A program made the translations under genes and the position numbers. A DNA stretch of 64,000 bases. Source: Nymphaea colorata. Its lineage: Eukaryota; Streptophyta; Magnoliopsida; Nymphaeales; Nymphaeaceae. Where the stretch lies: assembly GCF_008831285.2 (NCBI RefSeq), contig NC_045144.1, positions 14,249,858 to 14,313,857 of the forward strand, read 5' to 3'. Position 1 is the first letter of the stretch, and every line of letters begins with the position of its first letter. Below, in pieces: positions 1 to 10,745 of the stretch. The notes under the pieces are model-generated. The model was not told the origin of the DNA. It worked only from the letters and a program-made list of their open reading frames with translations, and searched no databases.

Positions 1-297
1 TCTAAAAATTGATGTACTGACAGCTTATTTTAGAGCCTGAATTGTCACTAAAAAGACACATGTCAAACAAATAAATAAGAAATGTCAAACAAATAAATAA
101 GAAAGGACCTCAATGCTTAGTATGCTTTTTGTGAAGTAGCATCATGCTTTGCATGCTGCCATTTATTCTATATCTCTACCACAATTAATGACGTCAACTT
201 CTCTCTAAAGGCCACATATTGAACTCCAAATCTATCAACCATAGAAGATCATTGCTCTTCCCTCTCAAGTTATAATTGGAAGTTTCAAGTACAATTT

Positions 298-453
298 TCT
301 GTGAATTTTAAGACCCAACAGCCAAGCAACGTCTTCTAGGGTGATTGTCATCTCGAATCCATCAAACACAAATGTGTTTGTTTGAGAATCTCATTTTTGT
401 GCCAGAGTGTATAAGAGCCCCAATTGGAGTTCAATGGTGTCATTCAACAGCAG
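298..453 (-). pseudogene. Plant mobile domain (PMD) fragment, decayed
   Basis: Read on the minus strand, this stretch encodes a segment containing FEMTITLEDVAWLLGLKIH. This closely resembles the (M)TITLEDVxxLLGLP signature of the plant mobile domain (PF10536; MAIN-like and phosphatase-7-long-form-like proteins, and the same domain in MULE and gypsy transposons). The upstream residues read as a degenerate IELQLGLLYTLAQ followed by a TGA where the family normally has a Trp (as in ERWRPET), so a TGG-to-TGA change is likely. After the LGLKIH motif the frame reaches a stop within about 15 codons. No flanking exon is recognisable. It is best read as a relic of a PMD gene or a PMD-carrying transposon. 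Confidence 0.6.
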
Positions 454-699
454 CCCCGAGAACTACATTCCTGCCAATCTCTGTTTCTAGAAGTTCGATT
501 GAATTTCATACCATTTGAAATCAGAACACCATTGGCAGCGCCTGCATTTCTGTAACACAATACCAAGGTCAGTGACATGATCCAGCATAGAAATTTCAAT
601 TACAGTTACTTGAATAAACGTCATAGATTACCTACATCAATCACACAGTCGCTGTTTTTTTTTTTCGAACTTCTACTTTGGTTGGCTATTTTCTCCTTT

Positions 700-1130
700 G
701 TCAAGCACTTCTAATTTTTAGTGCAGGTACAGTCTGCACATCGGCAACTGCTTCCTCTTATTCATCCAACAATAGATCGTACTCCTCATTCTCCACCTCC
801 CCTTCATTCTCTATCTCTGTGGCCTGTCCATCCCTTTCTGCTACCTCCTCCTCCTCATTTTCCTTCTCCACATCTTTCTTCGTCTCTGCGGCCTGTCCTT
901 CTCTCTCCGCCACTCTCTCTTCTTAATTTTCCTTATCCTCATCATTCTCTATCTCAAAGGCATGTCCCTCCTTTCTGCCACCACCTCCTCCTCCTTAATT
1001 TCTTTATCCTCTGCTGTCTTGGCAGCCTATCCATTTGTTTCTGTCACCTCCTCATCATCATTTGCTTTCACCCCACTGTTCTTATCGATCTGGTCCTTAT
1101 TTTCTTTCTCTACTTCATTTCCTTTTTCAT
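700..1130 (-). repeat. Degenerate Glu-rich tandem repeat (former coding minisatellite?)
   Basis: The plus strand is CT-rich and repeats a unit of roughly 60-70 bp built on CTCCTCCTC, then TTTCTGCC or TCTCCGCC, then GGCCTGTCC. On the minus strand one frame reads as acidic repeats of the type EEEEVAERDGQATEIENE, broken by several stops. It could be a former coding repeat of an acidic protein, perhaps linked to the PMD relic downstream on the same strand, or simply a CT-rich minisatellite. The short plus-strand ORFs here are low-complexity shadows. Confidence 0.45.
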
Positions 1131-1901
1131 CAACAAGAAAAGGGCTGCAATAATAGCTTCATCTTCACATGCCTCATCCCATCAACACATGCTTCCTAAT
1201 TTTACATTTGAAATATGAGATAATTTATTTCAAAAAGAAAAAAAGGAATTTTACAAACATTATTAAGTCAAGTTCTTCAAGGTTTCAAACTTCTCTCTCT
1301 TGATTCTCATTAATGCAATAAAAAAGGCAAAAACATAGAGAGACGGGAAGATTTCTCTGACTAAATCGACAAATCTGATATGATGATTGGACATGTGTAT
1401 TTTTGTAAAAAAATTAAAGAAAATACGTCTCCAGCATGGCATGCGCTATCATGTCACCTATCTATTTAATCTCACCTCTGTCTCGCCTCTCTTCCTCCCC
1501 TGTGAAAATTTTGTAGCTGCTCTAATCTCACCATCTCTCCTCTCTCTTTCTCTCTCCCCTCTCTCTCCCTCTGGAAGGAGGAAGGAGAAGGGTATGAAGG
1601 GAGAGAGAGAGGAAAAAATTGTAAAAAAAATTGGTTAAACCCCATGTGTTCGTTGGAATAGGCAGCACTTGTGTGCTTGTCTTTATTTGTAAGCTCCTTG
1701 GTTTTCCCTTTATCCTTCTCTTGGTCTAACTCGAAGGCATGGTTGTCTGGAGCCATGGTACTCCCTCTGGTCTCTCTCTCTCTCTCTCATAAACATCAAG
1801 TTGTTTTACATTCCTTCTCTTTAGAGTCTACCATTGATGGTTTGAAATGATTTAACTCTACATTTGGTTCGTGTGGGCTTGCAATACACACACACACACA
1901 C

Positions 1902-1940
<39 letters not shown>

Positions 1941-3939
1941 GGGAGAGAGAAGCAGGCAAGCAGCCATTGCCAGTGATAGTGCTAACGAATGCTTGGTGCT
2001 TGAGAAGTTGACTGAGCTGTGAAAAATGGGAACTTAGAACTATAAGTAGCGCTAGCTTCTCTGAATATTAGGCTTAGAGGAGGAGGAAAAGGAAGGGCTG
2101 GATAAGAGCTTTCTTTTTTTAATTATCATCTAGTTGGCACTACCTTGAATTATGACTTTTTTTCTTTATGCTTAGCATATAAATTTTTGTGCACATTGTC
2201 AATCAGCATGAAGCTGCTAGTAGTAATATATTTAGATAGAAATAGTTTAATCTTTTGAAGCTTGGGATAGAACGACTGAGTGCTGAATCTACCATTATAT
2301 TTTGAACAGCATTTGTTGCTCATGTTTTTCCACTGCAAGTACAAACAAGTAAATTGCTCTTCCAAAACTTTGAAGCATATTTGCTTACGATCCAGTCTCC
2401 TGCTTGGTTTTCTGTTGCAAACCACGACAAAAACTGAACCACACAAACATGGAAAACACAATCACATTGTGAGAAATTAACGAGGAACTTCAAAATTTTG
2501 ATTCATTTATTTTACGAAATGCAGATCTACCAATCCGTTCCTATAATGACAAATTTTGGGATCGAGAACTGGGACCTGCAGAGCCGCTTCATGCTCACAA
2601 ACAACAAAAGATCTTGTGTGGGTTCTACTGGTTATTGACTTTCCCATTAAATTCTGTTTCTTATAACACAGTTTTTACGTAAAGGCAGGAGTGGTTGATA
2701 AGGATTAAAAAAGGTAGCCGTCAGTATATACGTAAAGGATGGTGATCCAATCTGATAAAAGAAAAAGTCTAGAAAATGATGCCAACTTTAGATAATGATT
2801 AAATATCTTAAATGAAACAATTTGCGATTATTTTGTGAACTCAGATATATGACCACTCTATTGTTTACAGAATTCAAACAGCCTAATATAGTTTTGGAGG
2901 GTCTAGTTATATAAAAGTGACATAGACAGAACCCTTTGGAGCTCTCTAATGATTATGTATGTAAATGAACTGTATCCACTTGGTAAAAGTTTAATAGAAG
3001 TAGTTGCACCTCTAGTTTTTATTACTTTATGCAAGTTCTACGAATATTGAATAGCTAAAATCAGAACATTGTAGTATATTGGGTAACTGATGGGTTGTTC
3101 TTGCGTATGCTAGGCAATCTGAAAGTGGATATCATGCTTGGATTCCATGATATATTTATTAAGGGATTTGACTCGGCTCTTTCTTGTTCTACAAGCCAAT
3201 GGGACTTAATGCACCATATTTTGGAGCCTTTCTTCGGATCATGATTATTGACAATGTATTTTTGGTACAGTAACTTGCACATATAATATAGTTCAGTTGC
3301 TATGGTTCAATCTAATTGGACAACAAAGTTTAATTAATTTTTTAAAATATATTGTAAATTATTTTATTTTGTTTTTTGTATTGTTGCAGAAAAAAACTAT
3401 TTATGCCTTGGAATCTGATCATATAAGACATGATTCCATCTAAACTAACCCTATAAATCACATCCAATTTCTTTTTATTATTTAAAAGTGTTTTTTATAT
3501 TTCTAGCATATGAATGCAAAGAATGTATCAATTTTTTCTATACTAAATGGCCAGTAATTAATTTTTAGCTGTATTGGCTCTATATTATATTGGAGATCTG
3601 AATTGTAACACACCATCACTTTCACATTTAGTATCAAAAGCCAACACATTTACTTACTTTCTTGTTTTTTTTTTTTTGAATTAATTACATTTCAATTTGA
3701 AACTGCTTTTTCCTAGACATTGGAACAACTTTTCTTTATACTGCTTTGTGGTTGGGAAGATCCTAATAAGGAATTCTTGTTCTCCATATATACAAGAGGA
3801 GCTTGTACAACCTAAAGGAAGGAAAAAAAAAATTGTGTAAGCAATCAAGAATTCCTTATACAAGAAAGTTAAATTAACTTTCATTTCCGCTTTCTTTGTG
3901 AAAAAGAAGAGCGAGAGGGAGTTAGGAGAGAAACCAATT
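1131..3939. other. Intergenic, AT-rich; no gene seen
   Basis: No convincing coding sequence was found. Contents include a CT-rich patch near 1530-1620 and 1770-1790 and a compound microsatellite at 1885-1938. Short ORFs here have no recognisable motif and AT-rich composition. Confidence 0.5.
1885..1938. repeat. (CA)n(AT)n compound microsatellite
   Basis: About ten CA units run directly into about sixteen AT units. Confidence 0.95.
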
Positions 3940-4186
3940 AATAAAGGAAACTAATTAGTGACTGATTTAGTAGGAGTTGGTAAATGTTTGTAGGGTTTGA
4001 AGGAAGACCAAAGATTACAGCTTGCCATGAGACTTTTAAATGGTTATAAGAGGTTACCATTTTTAGGGTTTTGGGAAACAGGGAAACAGCTCTTTTTCTT
4101 GTCTTGGATGATTGACTTGTTCCTGTAGAAGAAGAAATGATATTTTGATGGTTTCATTCGGCATGGTAAAGTGGTACCCTTTATAT
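3940..4186. repeat. Upstream region of the HMA pseudogene; arm of a 10-kb-spaced inverted repeat
   Basis: This block (landmarks: AATAAAGGAAAC, TAGTAGGAGTTGGTA, GAGGTTACCATTTTTAGG, TTGTTCCTGTAGAAGAA) has a diverged reverse-complement partner at 14516-14737. A TATA-like TTTATATATC lies at about 4180-4190, some 135 bp before the MSK start codon of the HMA pseudogene, so this is probably its old promoter. Confidence 0.7.
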
Positions 4187-4321
4187 ATCTATGTCAAGTA
4201 GAGACTTCCTTCCTCCCTCCCTCCTCATTTCTCACGCAGGCTTTCCTCCCTTCCCTCACCTCCTCTCCCATTACGTGCATGCAAGCACTAACAACATACT
4301 GCTTCCATCTTCATCATCAGA

Positions 4322-5268
4322 ATGTCGAAGGTAATGTTGCATTCAACATTTCATCTTGTAATTCTTCCTTGATCCAAGTTCTTCCTCTTCAGTGCAGTCT
4401 CTAACAAAATTCATTTTATTTCTTCTTGAAAACTCTAGGTATACTCAATTGTAATGAAAGTGAGATTGGACTGCCCTACTTGTCACAAGAAGATCTCCAA
4501 AGCATTATGCTCCGTTTGTATTTGTGGTAGTATTCCTTTCTCCCCACCCCCTTCTTTTTCTCTCTTTATAAATATGGGGTTTGAGAACATTTAATTTATT
4601 TCTTTACCAGACAAGTCGAATCTGTCTATATGGTAGTTATAATGTGCATGTTTTGTAAGTTTTAGATCAGTTTCTTGAAAACAATCGTGGGATCTGATCC
4701 TTACGTCACAAAGGATATTCTGATCTATAATTAATGGTGAAGGAACTTATTGGTGATTAATGTTGTTTGTCTATGAGCGAGATCACCAGTTCGTTTGGAT
4801 GGCAGTCGCGACAATACTTTTGGAAACCTACTAATGGATGTTTGTCTTGATTAACTGAGTATATTTGCACACCAGGACCTTCAATGAGAACTAGAACATG
4901 GTGACAATCACCGGGATGTTCGATCCCCAGAAGTTCATGAAGAAGATCTGTTGGAAGGTTGGGAAGTTTATCCTCAATTACAAAGTGAATGAGATTAATG
5001 TGAAGAAAGAAGGGAAGGCAGCCCCTAAGGAGAAGAAGACGGCCAAAGCAAAGAAAGATCCAGCATCAGCACCCAGCGGAAGAGAAGAAGAAGGCCAACT
5101 GGGGTTACTATGGGCATTGCACTTATGGGGTACTATTGTAAAGCTTGCTATGGCATCCACGGGAGGCCACCATGCCCATGTGGCTGCAGCTATGGGCAAA
5201 ACAACTATGGCCAGCAGTGCCGCTTCTTCAGCGAGGAGGAGTCTATGTCTATGTGCAAGGTCATGTAG
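4322..5268 (+). pseudogene. Heavy-metal-associated (HMA/HIPP, Pi21-like) protein pseudogene
   Basis: Three exons can be followed. Exon 1 is MSK (4322-4330) before a GTAATG donor. Exon 2 starts at 4439 after CTCTAG and reads VYSIVMKVRLDCPTCHKKIS, an HMA fold with the CPTC metal-binding loop. Exon 3 follows an ACACCAG acceptor and reads MVTITGMFDPQKFMKKICWK, then a Lys-rich linker, then a Gly/Tyr/Cys-rich tail (NWGYYGHCTYG, then PPCPCGCSYGQ) ending CKVM-stop. This layout matches HMA proteins related to rice Pi21, which bind metals or act in defence. Breaks: an extra C and a TAG just before MVTITG, and two +1 shifts near 5060-5078 and 5128-5131. The C-terminal CKVM resembles an isoprenylation CaaX box. 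Four separate lesions make an inactive copy more likely than sequencing error. Confidence 0.75.
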
Positions 5269-5525
5269 GGAAATCTAGGTAAGACAGGATCTGAACAAGG
5301 CCTTTAGTTATGCTAGATCAGCAGGCGTCGCTTGTACAAATTATGAGATGGTGCTTATGCAGATTAAATCTAATATGATCAGGAAATTTGCTGGACCGAA
5401 ACCTTATGTTCAGTTCCACTGATATCAGTAGAAATGACAATTGGGTGACATATCATGGATATCTAAGATTTATGTTTCGCACAATCTTTACTGACTGCTG
5501 TTTAGATTGCCGGTAAATGTGTTCT

Positions 5526-5549
5526 CCCGATCGTGCCCTAACCCCTCAC

Positions 5550-5591
<42 letters not shown>

Positions 5592-6266
5592 GTTTTCTTT
5601 TGGGGAAAAAGAAAAGCCTCGTGGCTCACACAAAGCAAGAAGAAGGGGAGGAGGAAGGCAAAGAAGAGGAGAGGAGGTAGGCAAGAAGGAAAGAGGAAGA
5701 GGAGCACGGTTGTGAGTTTGTGCAGCCATGTGGGTGCAAGTGTAGAGAGAGAAAGTGAAGAAAACAATGGAAAGAAAAGGAGAACATACGGTGATTTTAT
5801 TTCTTATAGTTTTCTTGTGCATTCATTCTTAAGAATGATTTATGCTATTCTCTGAAAGAAGAACAACACATATTGATATGGTTGTATTGTCTCCTTAAAA
5901 TATATATATATATATCTCTTGCTTGTGGTTTTTTACTTCATTACTAAGAGTTTTTCTACGTAAATTGGTCTCTTATTTTCTGCATTATCTAGCATATATT
6001 TTGACCTATATTGCTGCAATATTGATGTTGGAAACTTGATTTTGTACTCGCAGCTGAGTGATTCTGATTTTCAGCAGTCATGTGCAATCCCTCTTATGAA
6101 ATCGGTTTGATTGGGCTGTTTTATTGTTGTTAAAGTCTGCCATTAGTTGTGTAATTATTGGACACATATATTCTTGAAGTTTGAGAGCGTTTGTGTCAAC
6201 ATTAAGAGTTGCTTTTGGCTGGTTATTGCTTCTTAAGTATTTGCTTGGGAGAAAACATCTATAACA
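5526..6266 (+). mobile_element. Left LTR of copia element 1 (5' truncated)
   Basis: This matches the LTR at 13475-14281 from the CCCGA/GTGCCCTAACCCC motif through to the end ACATCTATAACA. The first 60 bp or so of the LTR (TGTTGGGTTGTG onward) are missing. A (CT)18 tract at 5551-5588 is much longer than in the right LTR (about 7 units), while the AT tract near 5900-5917 is shorter. Confidence 0.85.
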
Positions 6267-6269
6267 AAG

Positions 6270-6284
6270 TGGTATCAGAGAGCC
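6270..6284 (+). promoter_or_regulatory. Primer binding site of copia element 1
   Basis: TGGTATCAGAGAGCC lies 3 nt after the left LTR. It is complementary to the 3' end of initiator-methionine tRNA, the usual primer of plant copia elements. Confidence 0.85.
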
Positions 6285-6313
6285 AGGTTTGTTGTGTACA
6301 TTCTTATTGAAGG

Positions 6314-7514
6314 ATGAAATCGGCCCCCACTAGGATAATCTCTTTAAATGAAAACAATTGGACTACATGAACAGCAAAAATGGAGGGTTTGCTTTATTGT
6401 AAAGATTTGTATGCACCCATTGAGAATCAAAAGCCAACGAATATGACTAATGATAAATAAAAGTTATTGGATAGGAAAACCATTGGCATCATTAGACAAT
6501 GGTTAGATGACAATGTCTTTCATTTGGTATCTGCAGAGACGAGCGCGAAGTCATTATGGCAGAACTTGCATGATCTTTACGAGAGGAAAATAGCTGGAAA
6601 CAAGACTTTCTTGATTAGACAATTGGTAAATCTGAAACTTAGAGAGGAAAAACCAGTGTCAGAGCATTTGAATGAAGTGTAGAACATAATCAATCAGTTG
6701 TCAGCCATGAAAATGATATTAGATTATGAGTTATAGGTACTCTTATTGCTCAGTTCTTTTTTCGATAGTTGAGAGACTTTAGTTGTTTCTTTGAGCAACT
6801 TCACTCCAGGTAGTATGCTAACGATAAAGCATGTAACCAACCGCATTCTAAATGAAGAGACAAGGAGAAAGTCTCTTGGTACTACTAGCTCACAAGTGCT
6901 AGTGATGGGAGACATGGGCAAACAGAAGAACTGTAACAAATGGCATGACAGATCAAAATCTAGGTTCAAATTAAGGCATAAGATGACAGGTAAATGCTTT
7001 CACTATGGTTTTCTAAGTCACAAAAAGATTGATTGCAGGAAATGAAAAGAAGAAAAAAAACAGAAAAAGAAGAGTTAAGAGAGTGTGAAATCAAAAGAAT
7101 ATACTGCAATTGCTTCAGATGATGAGGTAGTATTATTTTTATCTGAGAAAAATGATTGCATACAGTTCAGAATCGTGATTCTACATGGATATTATATACT
7201 GGAGCATCTTATCATGTCACACCATGTAGATATTTGTTCTTATCCTATAGAGTAGGTGACCTTGGAGTAGTTCACATGGGCAACAGTGACACTTCAAAGA
7301 TTGTTGGCATAAGACATGTTTGCATTGAGACGAGCACAGGATGCATATTGACTTTGAGAGATGTGAGACATATTGCAAATCTTAGAATGAATATGATTTC
7401 TACATGAAAACTAAGTGAAGATGGATATTGTACTTCATTTAGTCAGGCATGATGGAAATTAACAAAGGGGGCACTAGTGTTGACTAGAGGTAGCAGATTT
7501 GGCTCTTTGTATGG
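6314..7514 (+). pseudogene. Copia element 1 gag and protease (broken)
   Basis: The frame opens at ATG 6314 (MKSAPTRIISLNENNW). The gag core contains IRQWLDDNVFHLVSAE and LREEKPVSEHLNE. The zinc knuckle reads CFHYGFLSHKKIDC, so the second Cys of the CX2CX4HX4C motif is Tyr. The protease motif reads WILYTGASYH, with the catalytic Asp of DTGA changed to Tyr. Several stops interrupt the frame, including a TGA in place of the Trp expected after NNWTT. These products would normally form the virus-like particle and mature the polyprotein. The element is dead. Confidence 0.85.
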
Positions 7515-10500
7515 TATTGATGCAGACCTTCCAACCGAGTGGTCGAGTGCTACAGCAAGCATGGCCAAGCGAGGCCGAGAGGACCGAGCTTCTTCGGTCG
7601 GGCTTGCGACAGGCATGATAGAAGGCGCAGAGAAACCAAGAGAGACTAATGGCAGAATTAAGTTTGATGCAGTGGGCGGTGTGAGTGGAGCATCAACAGC
7701 CGAACATGGACAGAGGGCCGAAGACTTCCGGGCAGATCAAGACCTAGACCCGGCTAAAACAAGTTCGAACCCAGAGTCCAGTCCTACAACCGGGTCCAAC
7801 GTGGTAGTCTAAGGCCTAACTCAGACAAATTATATGGCTAAGCCCTCACGGGTGAGGCTAACTCGATACTTACCGAGTCTAGGAGGCACCCAGACAAGTC
7901 GCCACCTCGAGCTCACAAAGTTCAAGGGCTTCTAGCTTATGAGACGTCTCGTCTCGGTTCATTTTCCTTTATGCATTTGCTTATGTTAAGTCACTTCATT
8001 TCAGCAAGTGTCTCGGTTCATATGTTAAAATTGGTTTTAGTTCAAGTACTTAAATTGTTTCGTAAGTAGATTTTCAATATGCAATCTATGAATCAAAGTT
8101 GAAGTTCTCGTGTGAAATTTGGCTCTCGCCTCTCTCTTCCTCTCACCAGCGACCGACGGTGATCGAAGTTCCAACCTTCAACCTGTGGCTCTGGTTGAAG
8201 AACGACAGGCTTGAAGACATTCCTTGAGGCCACTGGAAATCCTCTTGGAGCACCTTCATCCTACGCACAATTTCCCCAACTGAATTGCAGTCTTTTCTCG
8301 GTGCAATTCCTTCAAACACGGAAGGAATTAGAGGCTAGAGAAGATAATCGAGAAGGTTTGGAGGAGAGCGACTCATTGCTCTAGTCGCCTAGTACCCAAG
8401 CGCAGACTTCGGCTGCACGAGATGAGGTAGGTGTCGTTAAATCTCCCGGCTCCTTCTATACTCGAGCAGAGCAAAGAACAGATTGAAATCGTCCCTAGTA
8501 GGCCTCTTAATCTCTGCCAAAAACAGAGAGAGAGATCGCGGAAAGGAGGATCAACGTTGGTTCTTCTTATGGGTTGTTTTCACGGTGAGAAACCGAGAGA
8601 GCTCATCAAAATCCATTGGTAGACGGCCAATAGGATTTTAGCAAAATCGACCGGCTAATCTCCTCGGAAACTCGTCCACGGCAGCAGCAATCCAACTCAA
8701 ATCAAACAGTGATATTGCTGTCAAAAGAGGAGATCGAAATTCCCATCGCCGAATCCAAAATCGAGCAAAAATCGTGTTCAGAGCGAGGCGGTAGAATTTC
8801 AGCAATCGGGCGGAAGATACAAGTGAAATCTGAAGCATTTCAGGCCCGAACTCACTCTCTCGTTGATTCCATTAGCTTTGCCCAGATCTTAGCAACATCC
8901 CCACCAATTTTCGGGCAATTCCATCCATCCACGGCGGAGAACCATCTCTCGAACGGAATCCTGTCCACGGTGCCGATAATCACCTCGTTGCTTCTTTTCT
9001 TGCATTAACCCGAAGACGACCCAGCAAATTCCACCTTTTCCAAGTTTGCCCATGGTCAGAATTGTTTGATATTAAGTTAGAATTTAATTGGCATGGGCAC
9101 AAGAGTCTTACTCACCTCCTAAGCGCTTAAAGAAAAAGAAGCGAGCGGCGAGTGTTACACGTAGCAGCTCTCTTTTGGGCTCCTCGACTTAACACTGGGA
9201 GTTACAATTCTCCCTATCGCCTCTCAACCTCAACTGTCCATCATCCACGTGGCTTCAATCCAGCACTCCTCAGCCACTTCGTCTCCGATGCACAAGCCAG
9301 CACCTCCTTCACTTCATTGCACACCCCATTTCTTCATCATTGAGAATTAAGAGGTAAAGTTCCAACTCTTGTAGCTAGGAAGCCCTTCGCACTCCATTAA
9401 CCCTTCCAATTCTTGTAACCGATCCTAGTCCATTAACTCTAGCCTTAACCTCACTTAATCTCTCCACCTCATCATTACCAATCACCCTATGCCATTAGTG
9501 AACCCTCCTCACGCATGACCCTTGGCTTAACCCATCCTCATAACGGACCATACTCATTAGGACCCACCTCTCGTCATTAGTAAGTCATCTCTCTTGTCTT
9601 AATTCCACTCACTCTTGCACAACCCTTCACCTATCCCTACACCGTAACCGACCACTTTGGATTGACCTCATCTCACGTCTAGACCAAGCCCACTCCACTA
9701 CCAAACCACTTCCAACTAGAGCTAACCTGCTTCACCTAAACCGAGCCTACCTAAACCTATACCGAGCTCACCTCCTTGTTCCAAGCTCGGCTTAACCCCT
9801 TGGAGTTCACTAGCTAGGCCCACCTCCAAGGCTTGTTTGTGTTCCATTCAGCACCTCACTCGGTGACGGCTCCACCTTGCGGCCAGCATTGCCACAACTT
9901 CTGCCTATTGTAGCCGACCAGCAGCAACAGGCACCAAGGCGACCTCAGCTAAGTGGGTCGAGCCCCTGCCTCCATCCGGGCACTCCTCCACCATGTTGTT
10001 GTCTTTCTTGGCCGACCGAGGCCTGCAGCAATCATGCTCCATCCGCTAGGCATAGCCGGCAGCCCCAGTGTTGTCCCCTTCCATTGCCGAGACACTCCAT
10101 ATCTCTCGGCCAGCTTTCACCAGTCCACAAGCCATCTTAGGCCAGGCGGGCCTAGCCTTCGTTCCACCTCCTTGTTGAGATATCTGAGAGTAGCTTCACC
10201 ACTGGTTTTCTCTCAGATCACTTGTTGATCAAGTCGATCTCTCATCGGCTAGGTAACTTCTCAACATCCTATAGAACGGGGTTGCGGGTGTAATTGCTTT
10301 TTAAATCAGGCTCTCGCCATTTGCTATTGTCGGTAGTCCCTCCAATGCACCTTGCCAAGGACACAGCTGCGGGTAGCTAGACTACCTAAGGGAAAGGGCA
10401 TGGTGTGGCCATTCTTAGGGATTGTATGAATGGTTTGTGAATGAATGTTGAGTGAGCTATAAGAATTAAAAATTGTATCGTTCACGTTTGTACAAGCCTT

Positions 10501-10745
10501 GATTCCCTTAGCATTGTAGTAGGTTTGAAGCCTTGGGCCGGGTAAAACTCTCTCGTATCTTTGACCTACAGTACTATTAAGCCGGGGTTGTTGTCCGGTG
10601 GGGATAAATTTTGTAAATATAATTTGTTTTTAGTTAAGTCTTGGCTCCCACGAGTGATCTTGGAGTTAGGGTCTACACTCGGGCGCGAATTTGTCAAGCC
10701 GGGTCTAGAGGTTCCCCACCAGGTATAAAGTCTCGAATCAGTAGT
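7515..10745. mobile_element. Unclassified 3.2-kb insertion inside copia element 1
   Basis: The copia frame stops matching after GSRFGSLYG and resumes at about EVNTVTNGTLSDLWHKRLGH, so about 3.2 kb of foreign DNA sits between the protease and the pre-integrase domain. It is C/T-rich and less AT-rich than its surroundings, with many CTCGG, CCGAG and GGCC words. I found no LTR pair, TIR, Helitron end or transposase. The interval TGATGCAGACC...CTCGAATCA has TG...CA ends, but no matching 5-bp duplication is visible. It could be a non-autonomous LTR element or solo LTR, or an element that captured gene pieces. The short ORFs inside have no recognisable domain. Confidence 0.55.

Noticed and set aside
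5538-5822. Minus-strand ORFs across the LTR CT tract
   Set aside because: They are Glu/Arg-rich shadows of the microsatellite and LTR, with no independent evidence.
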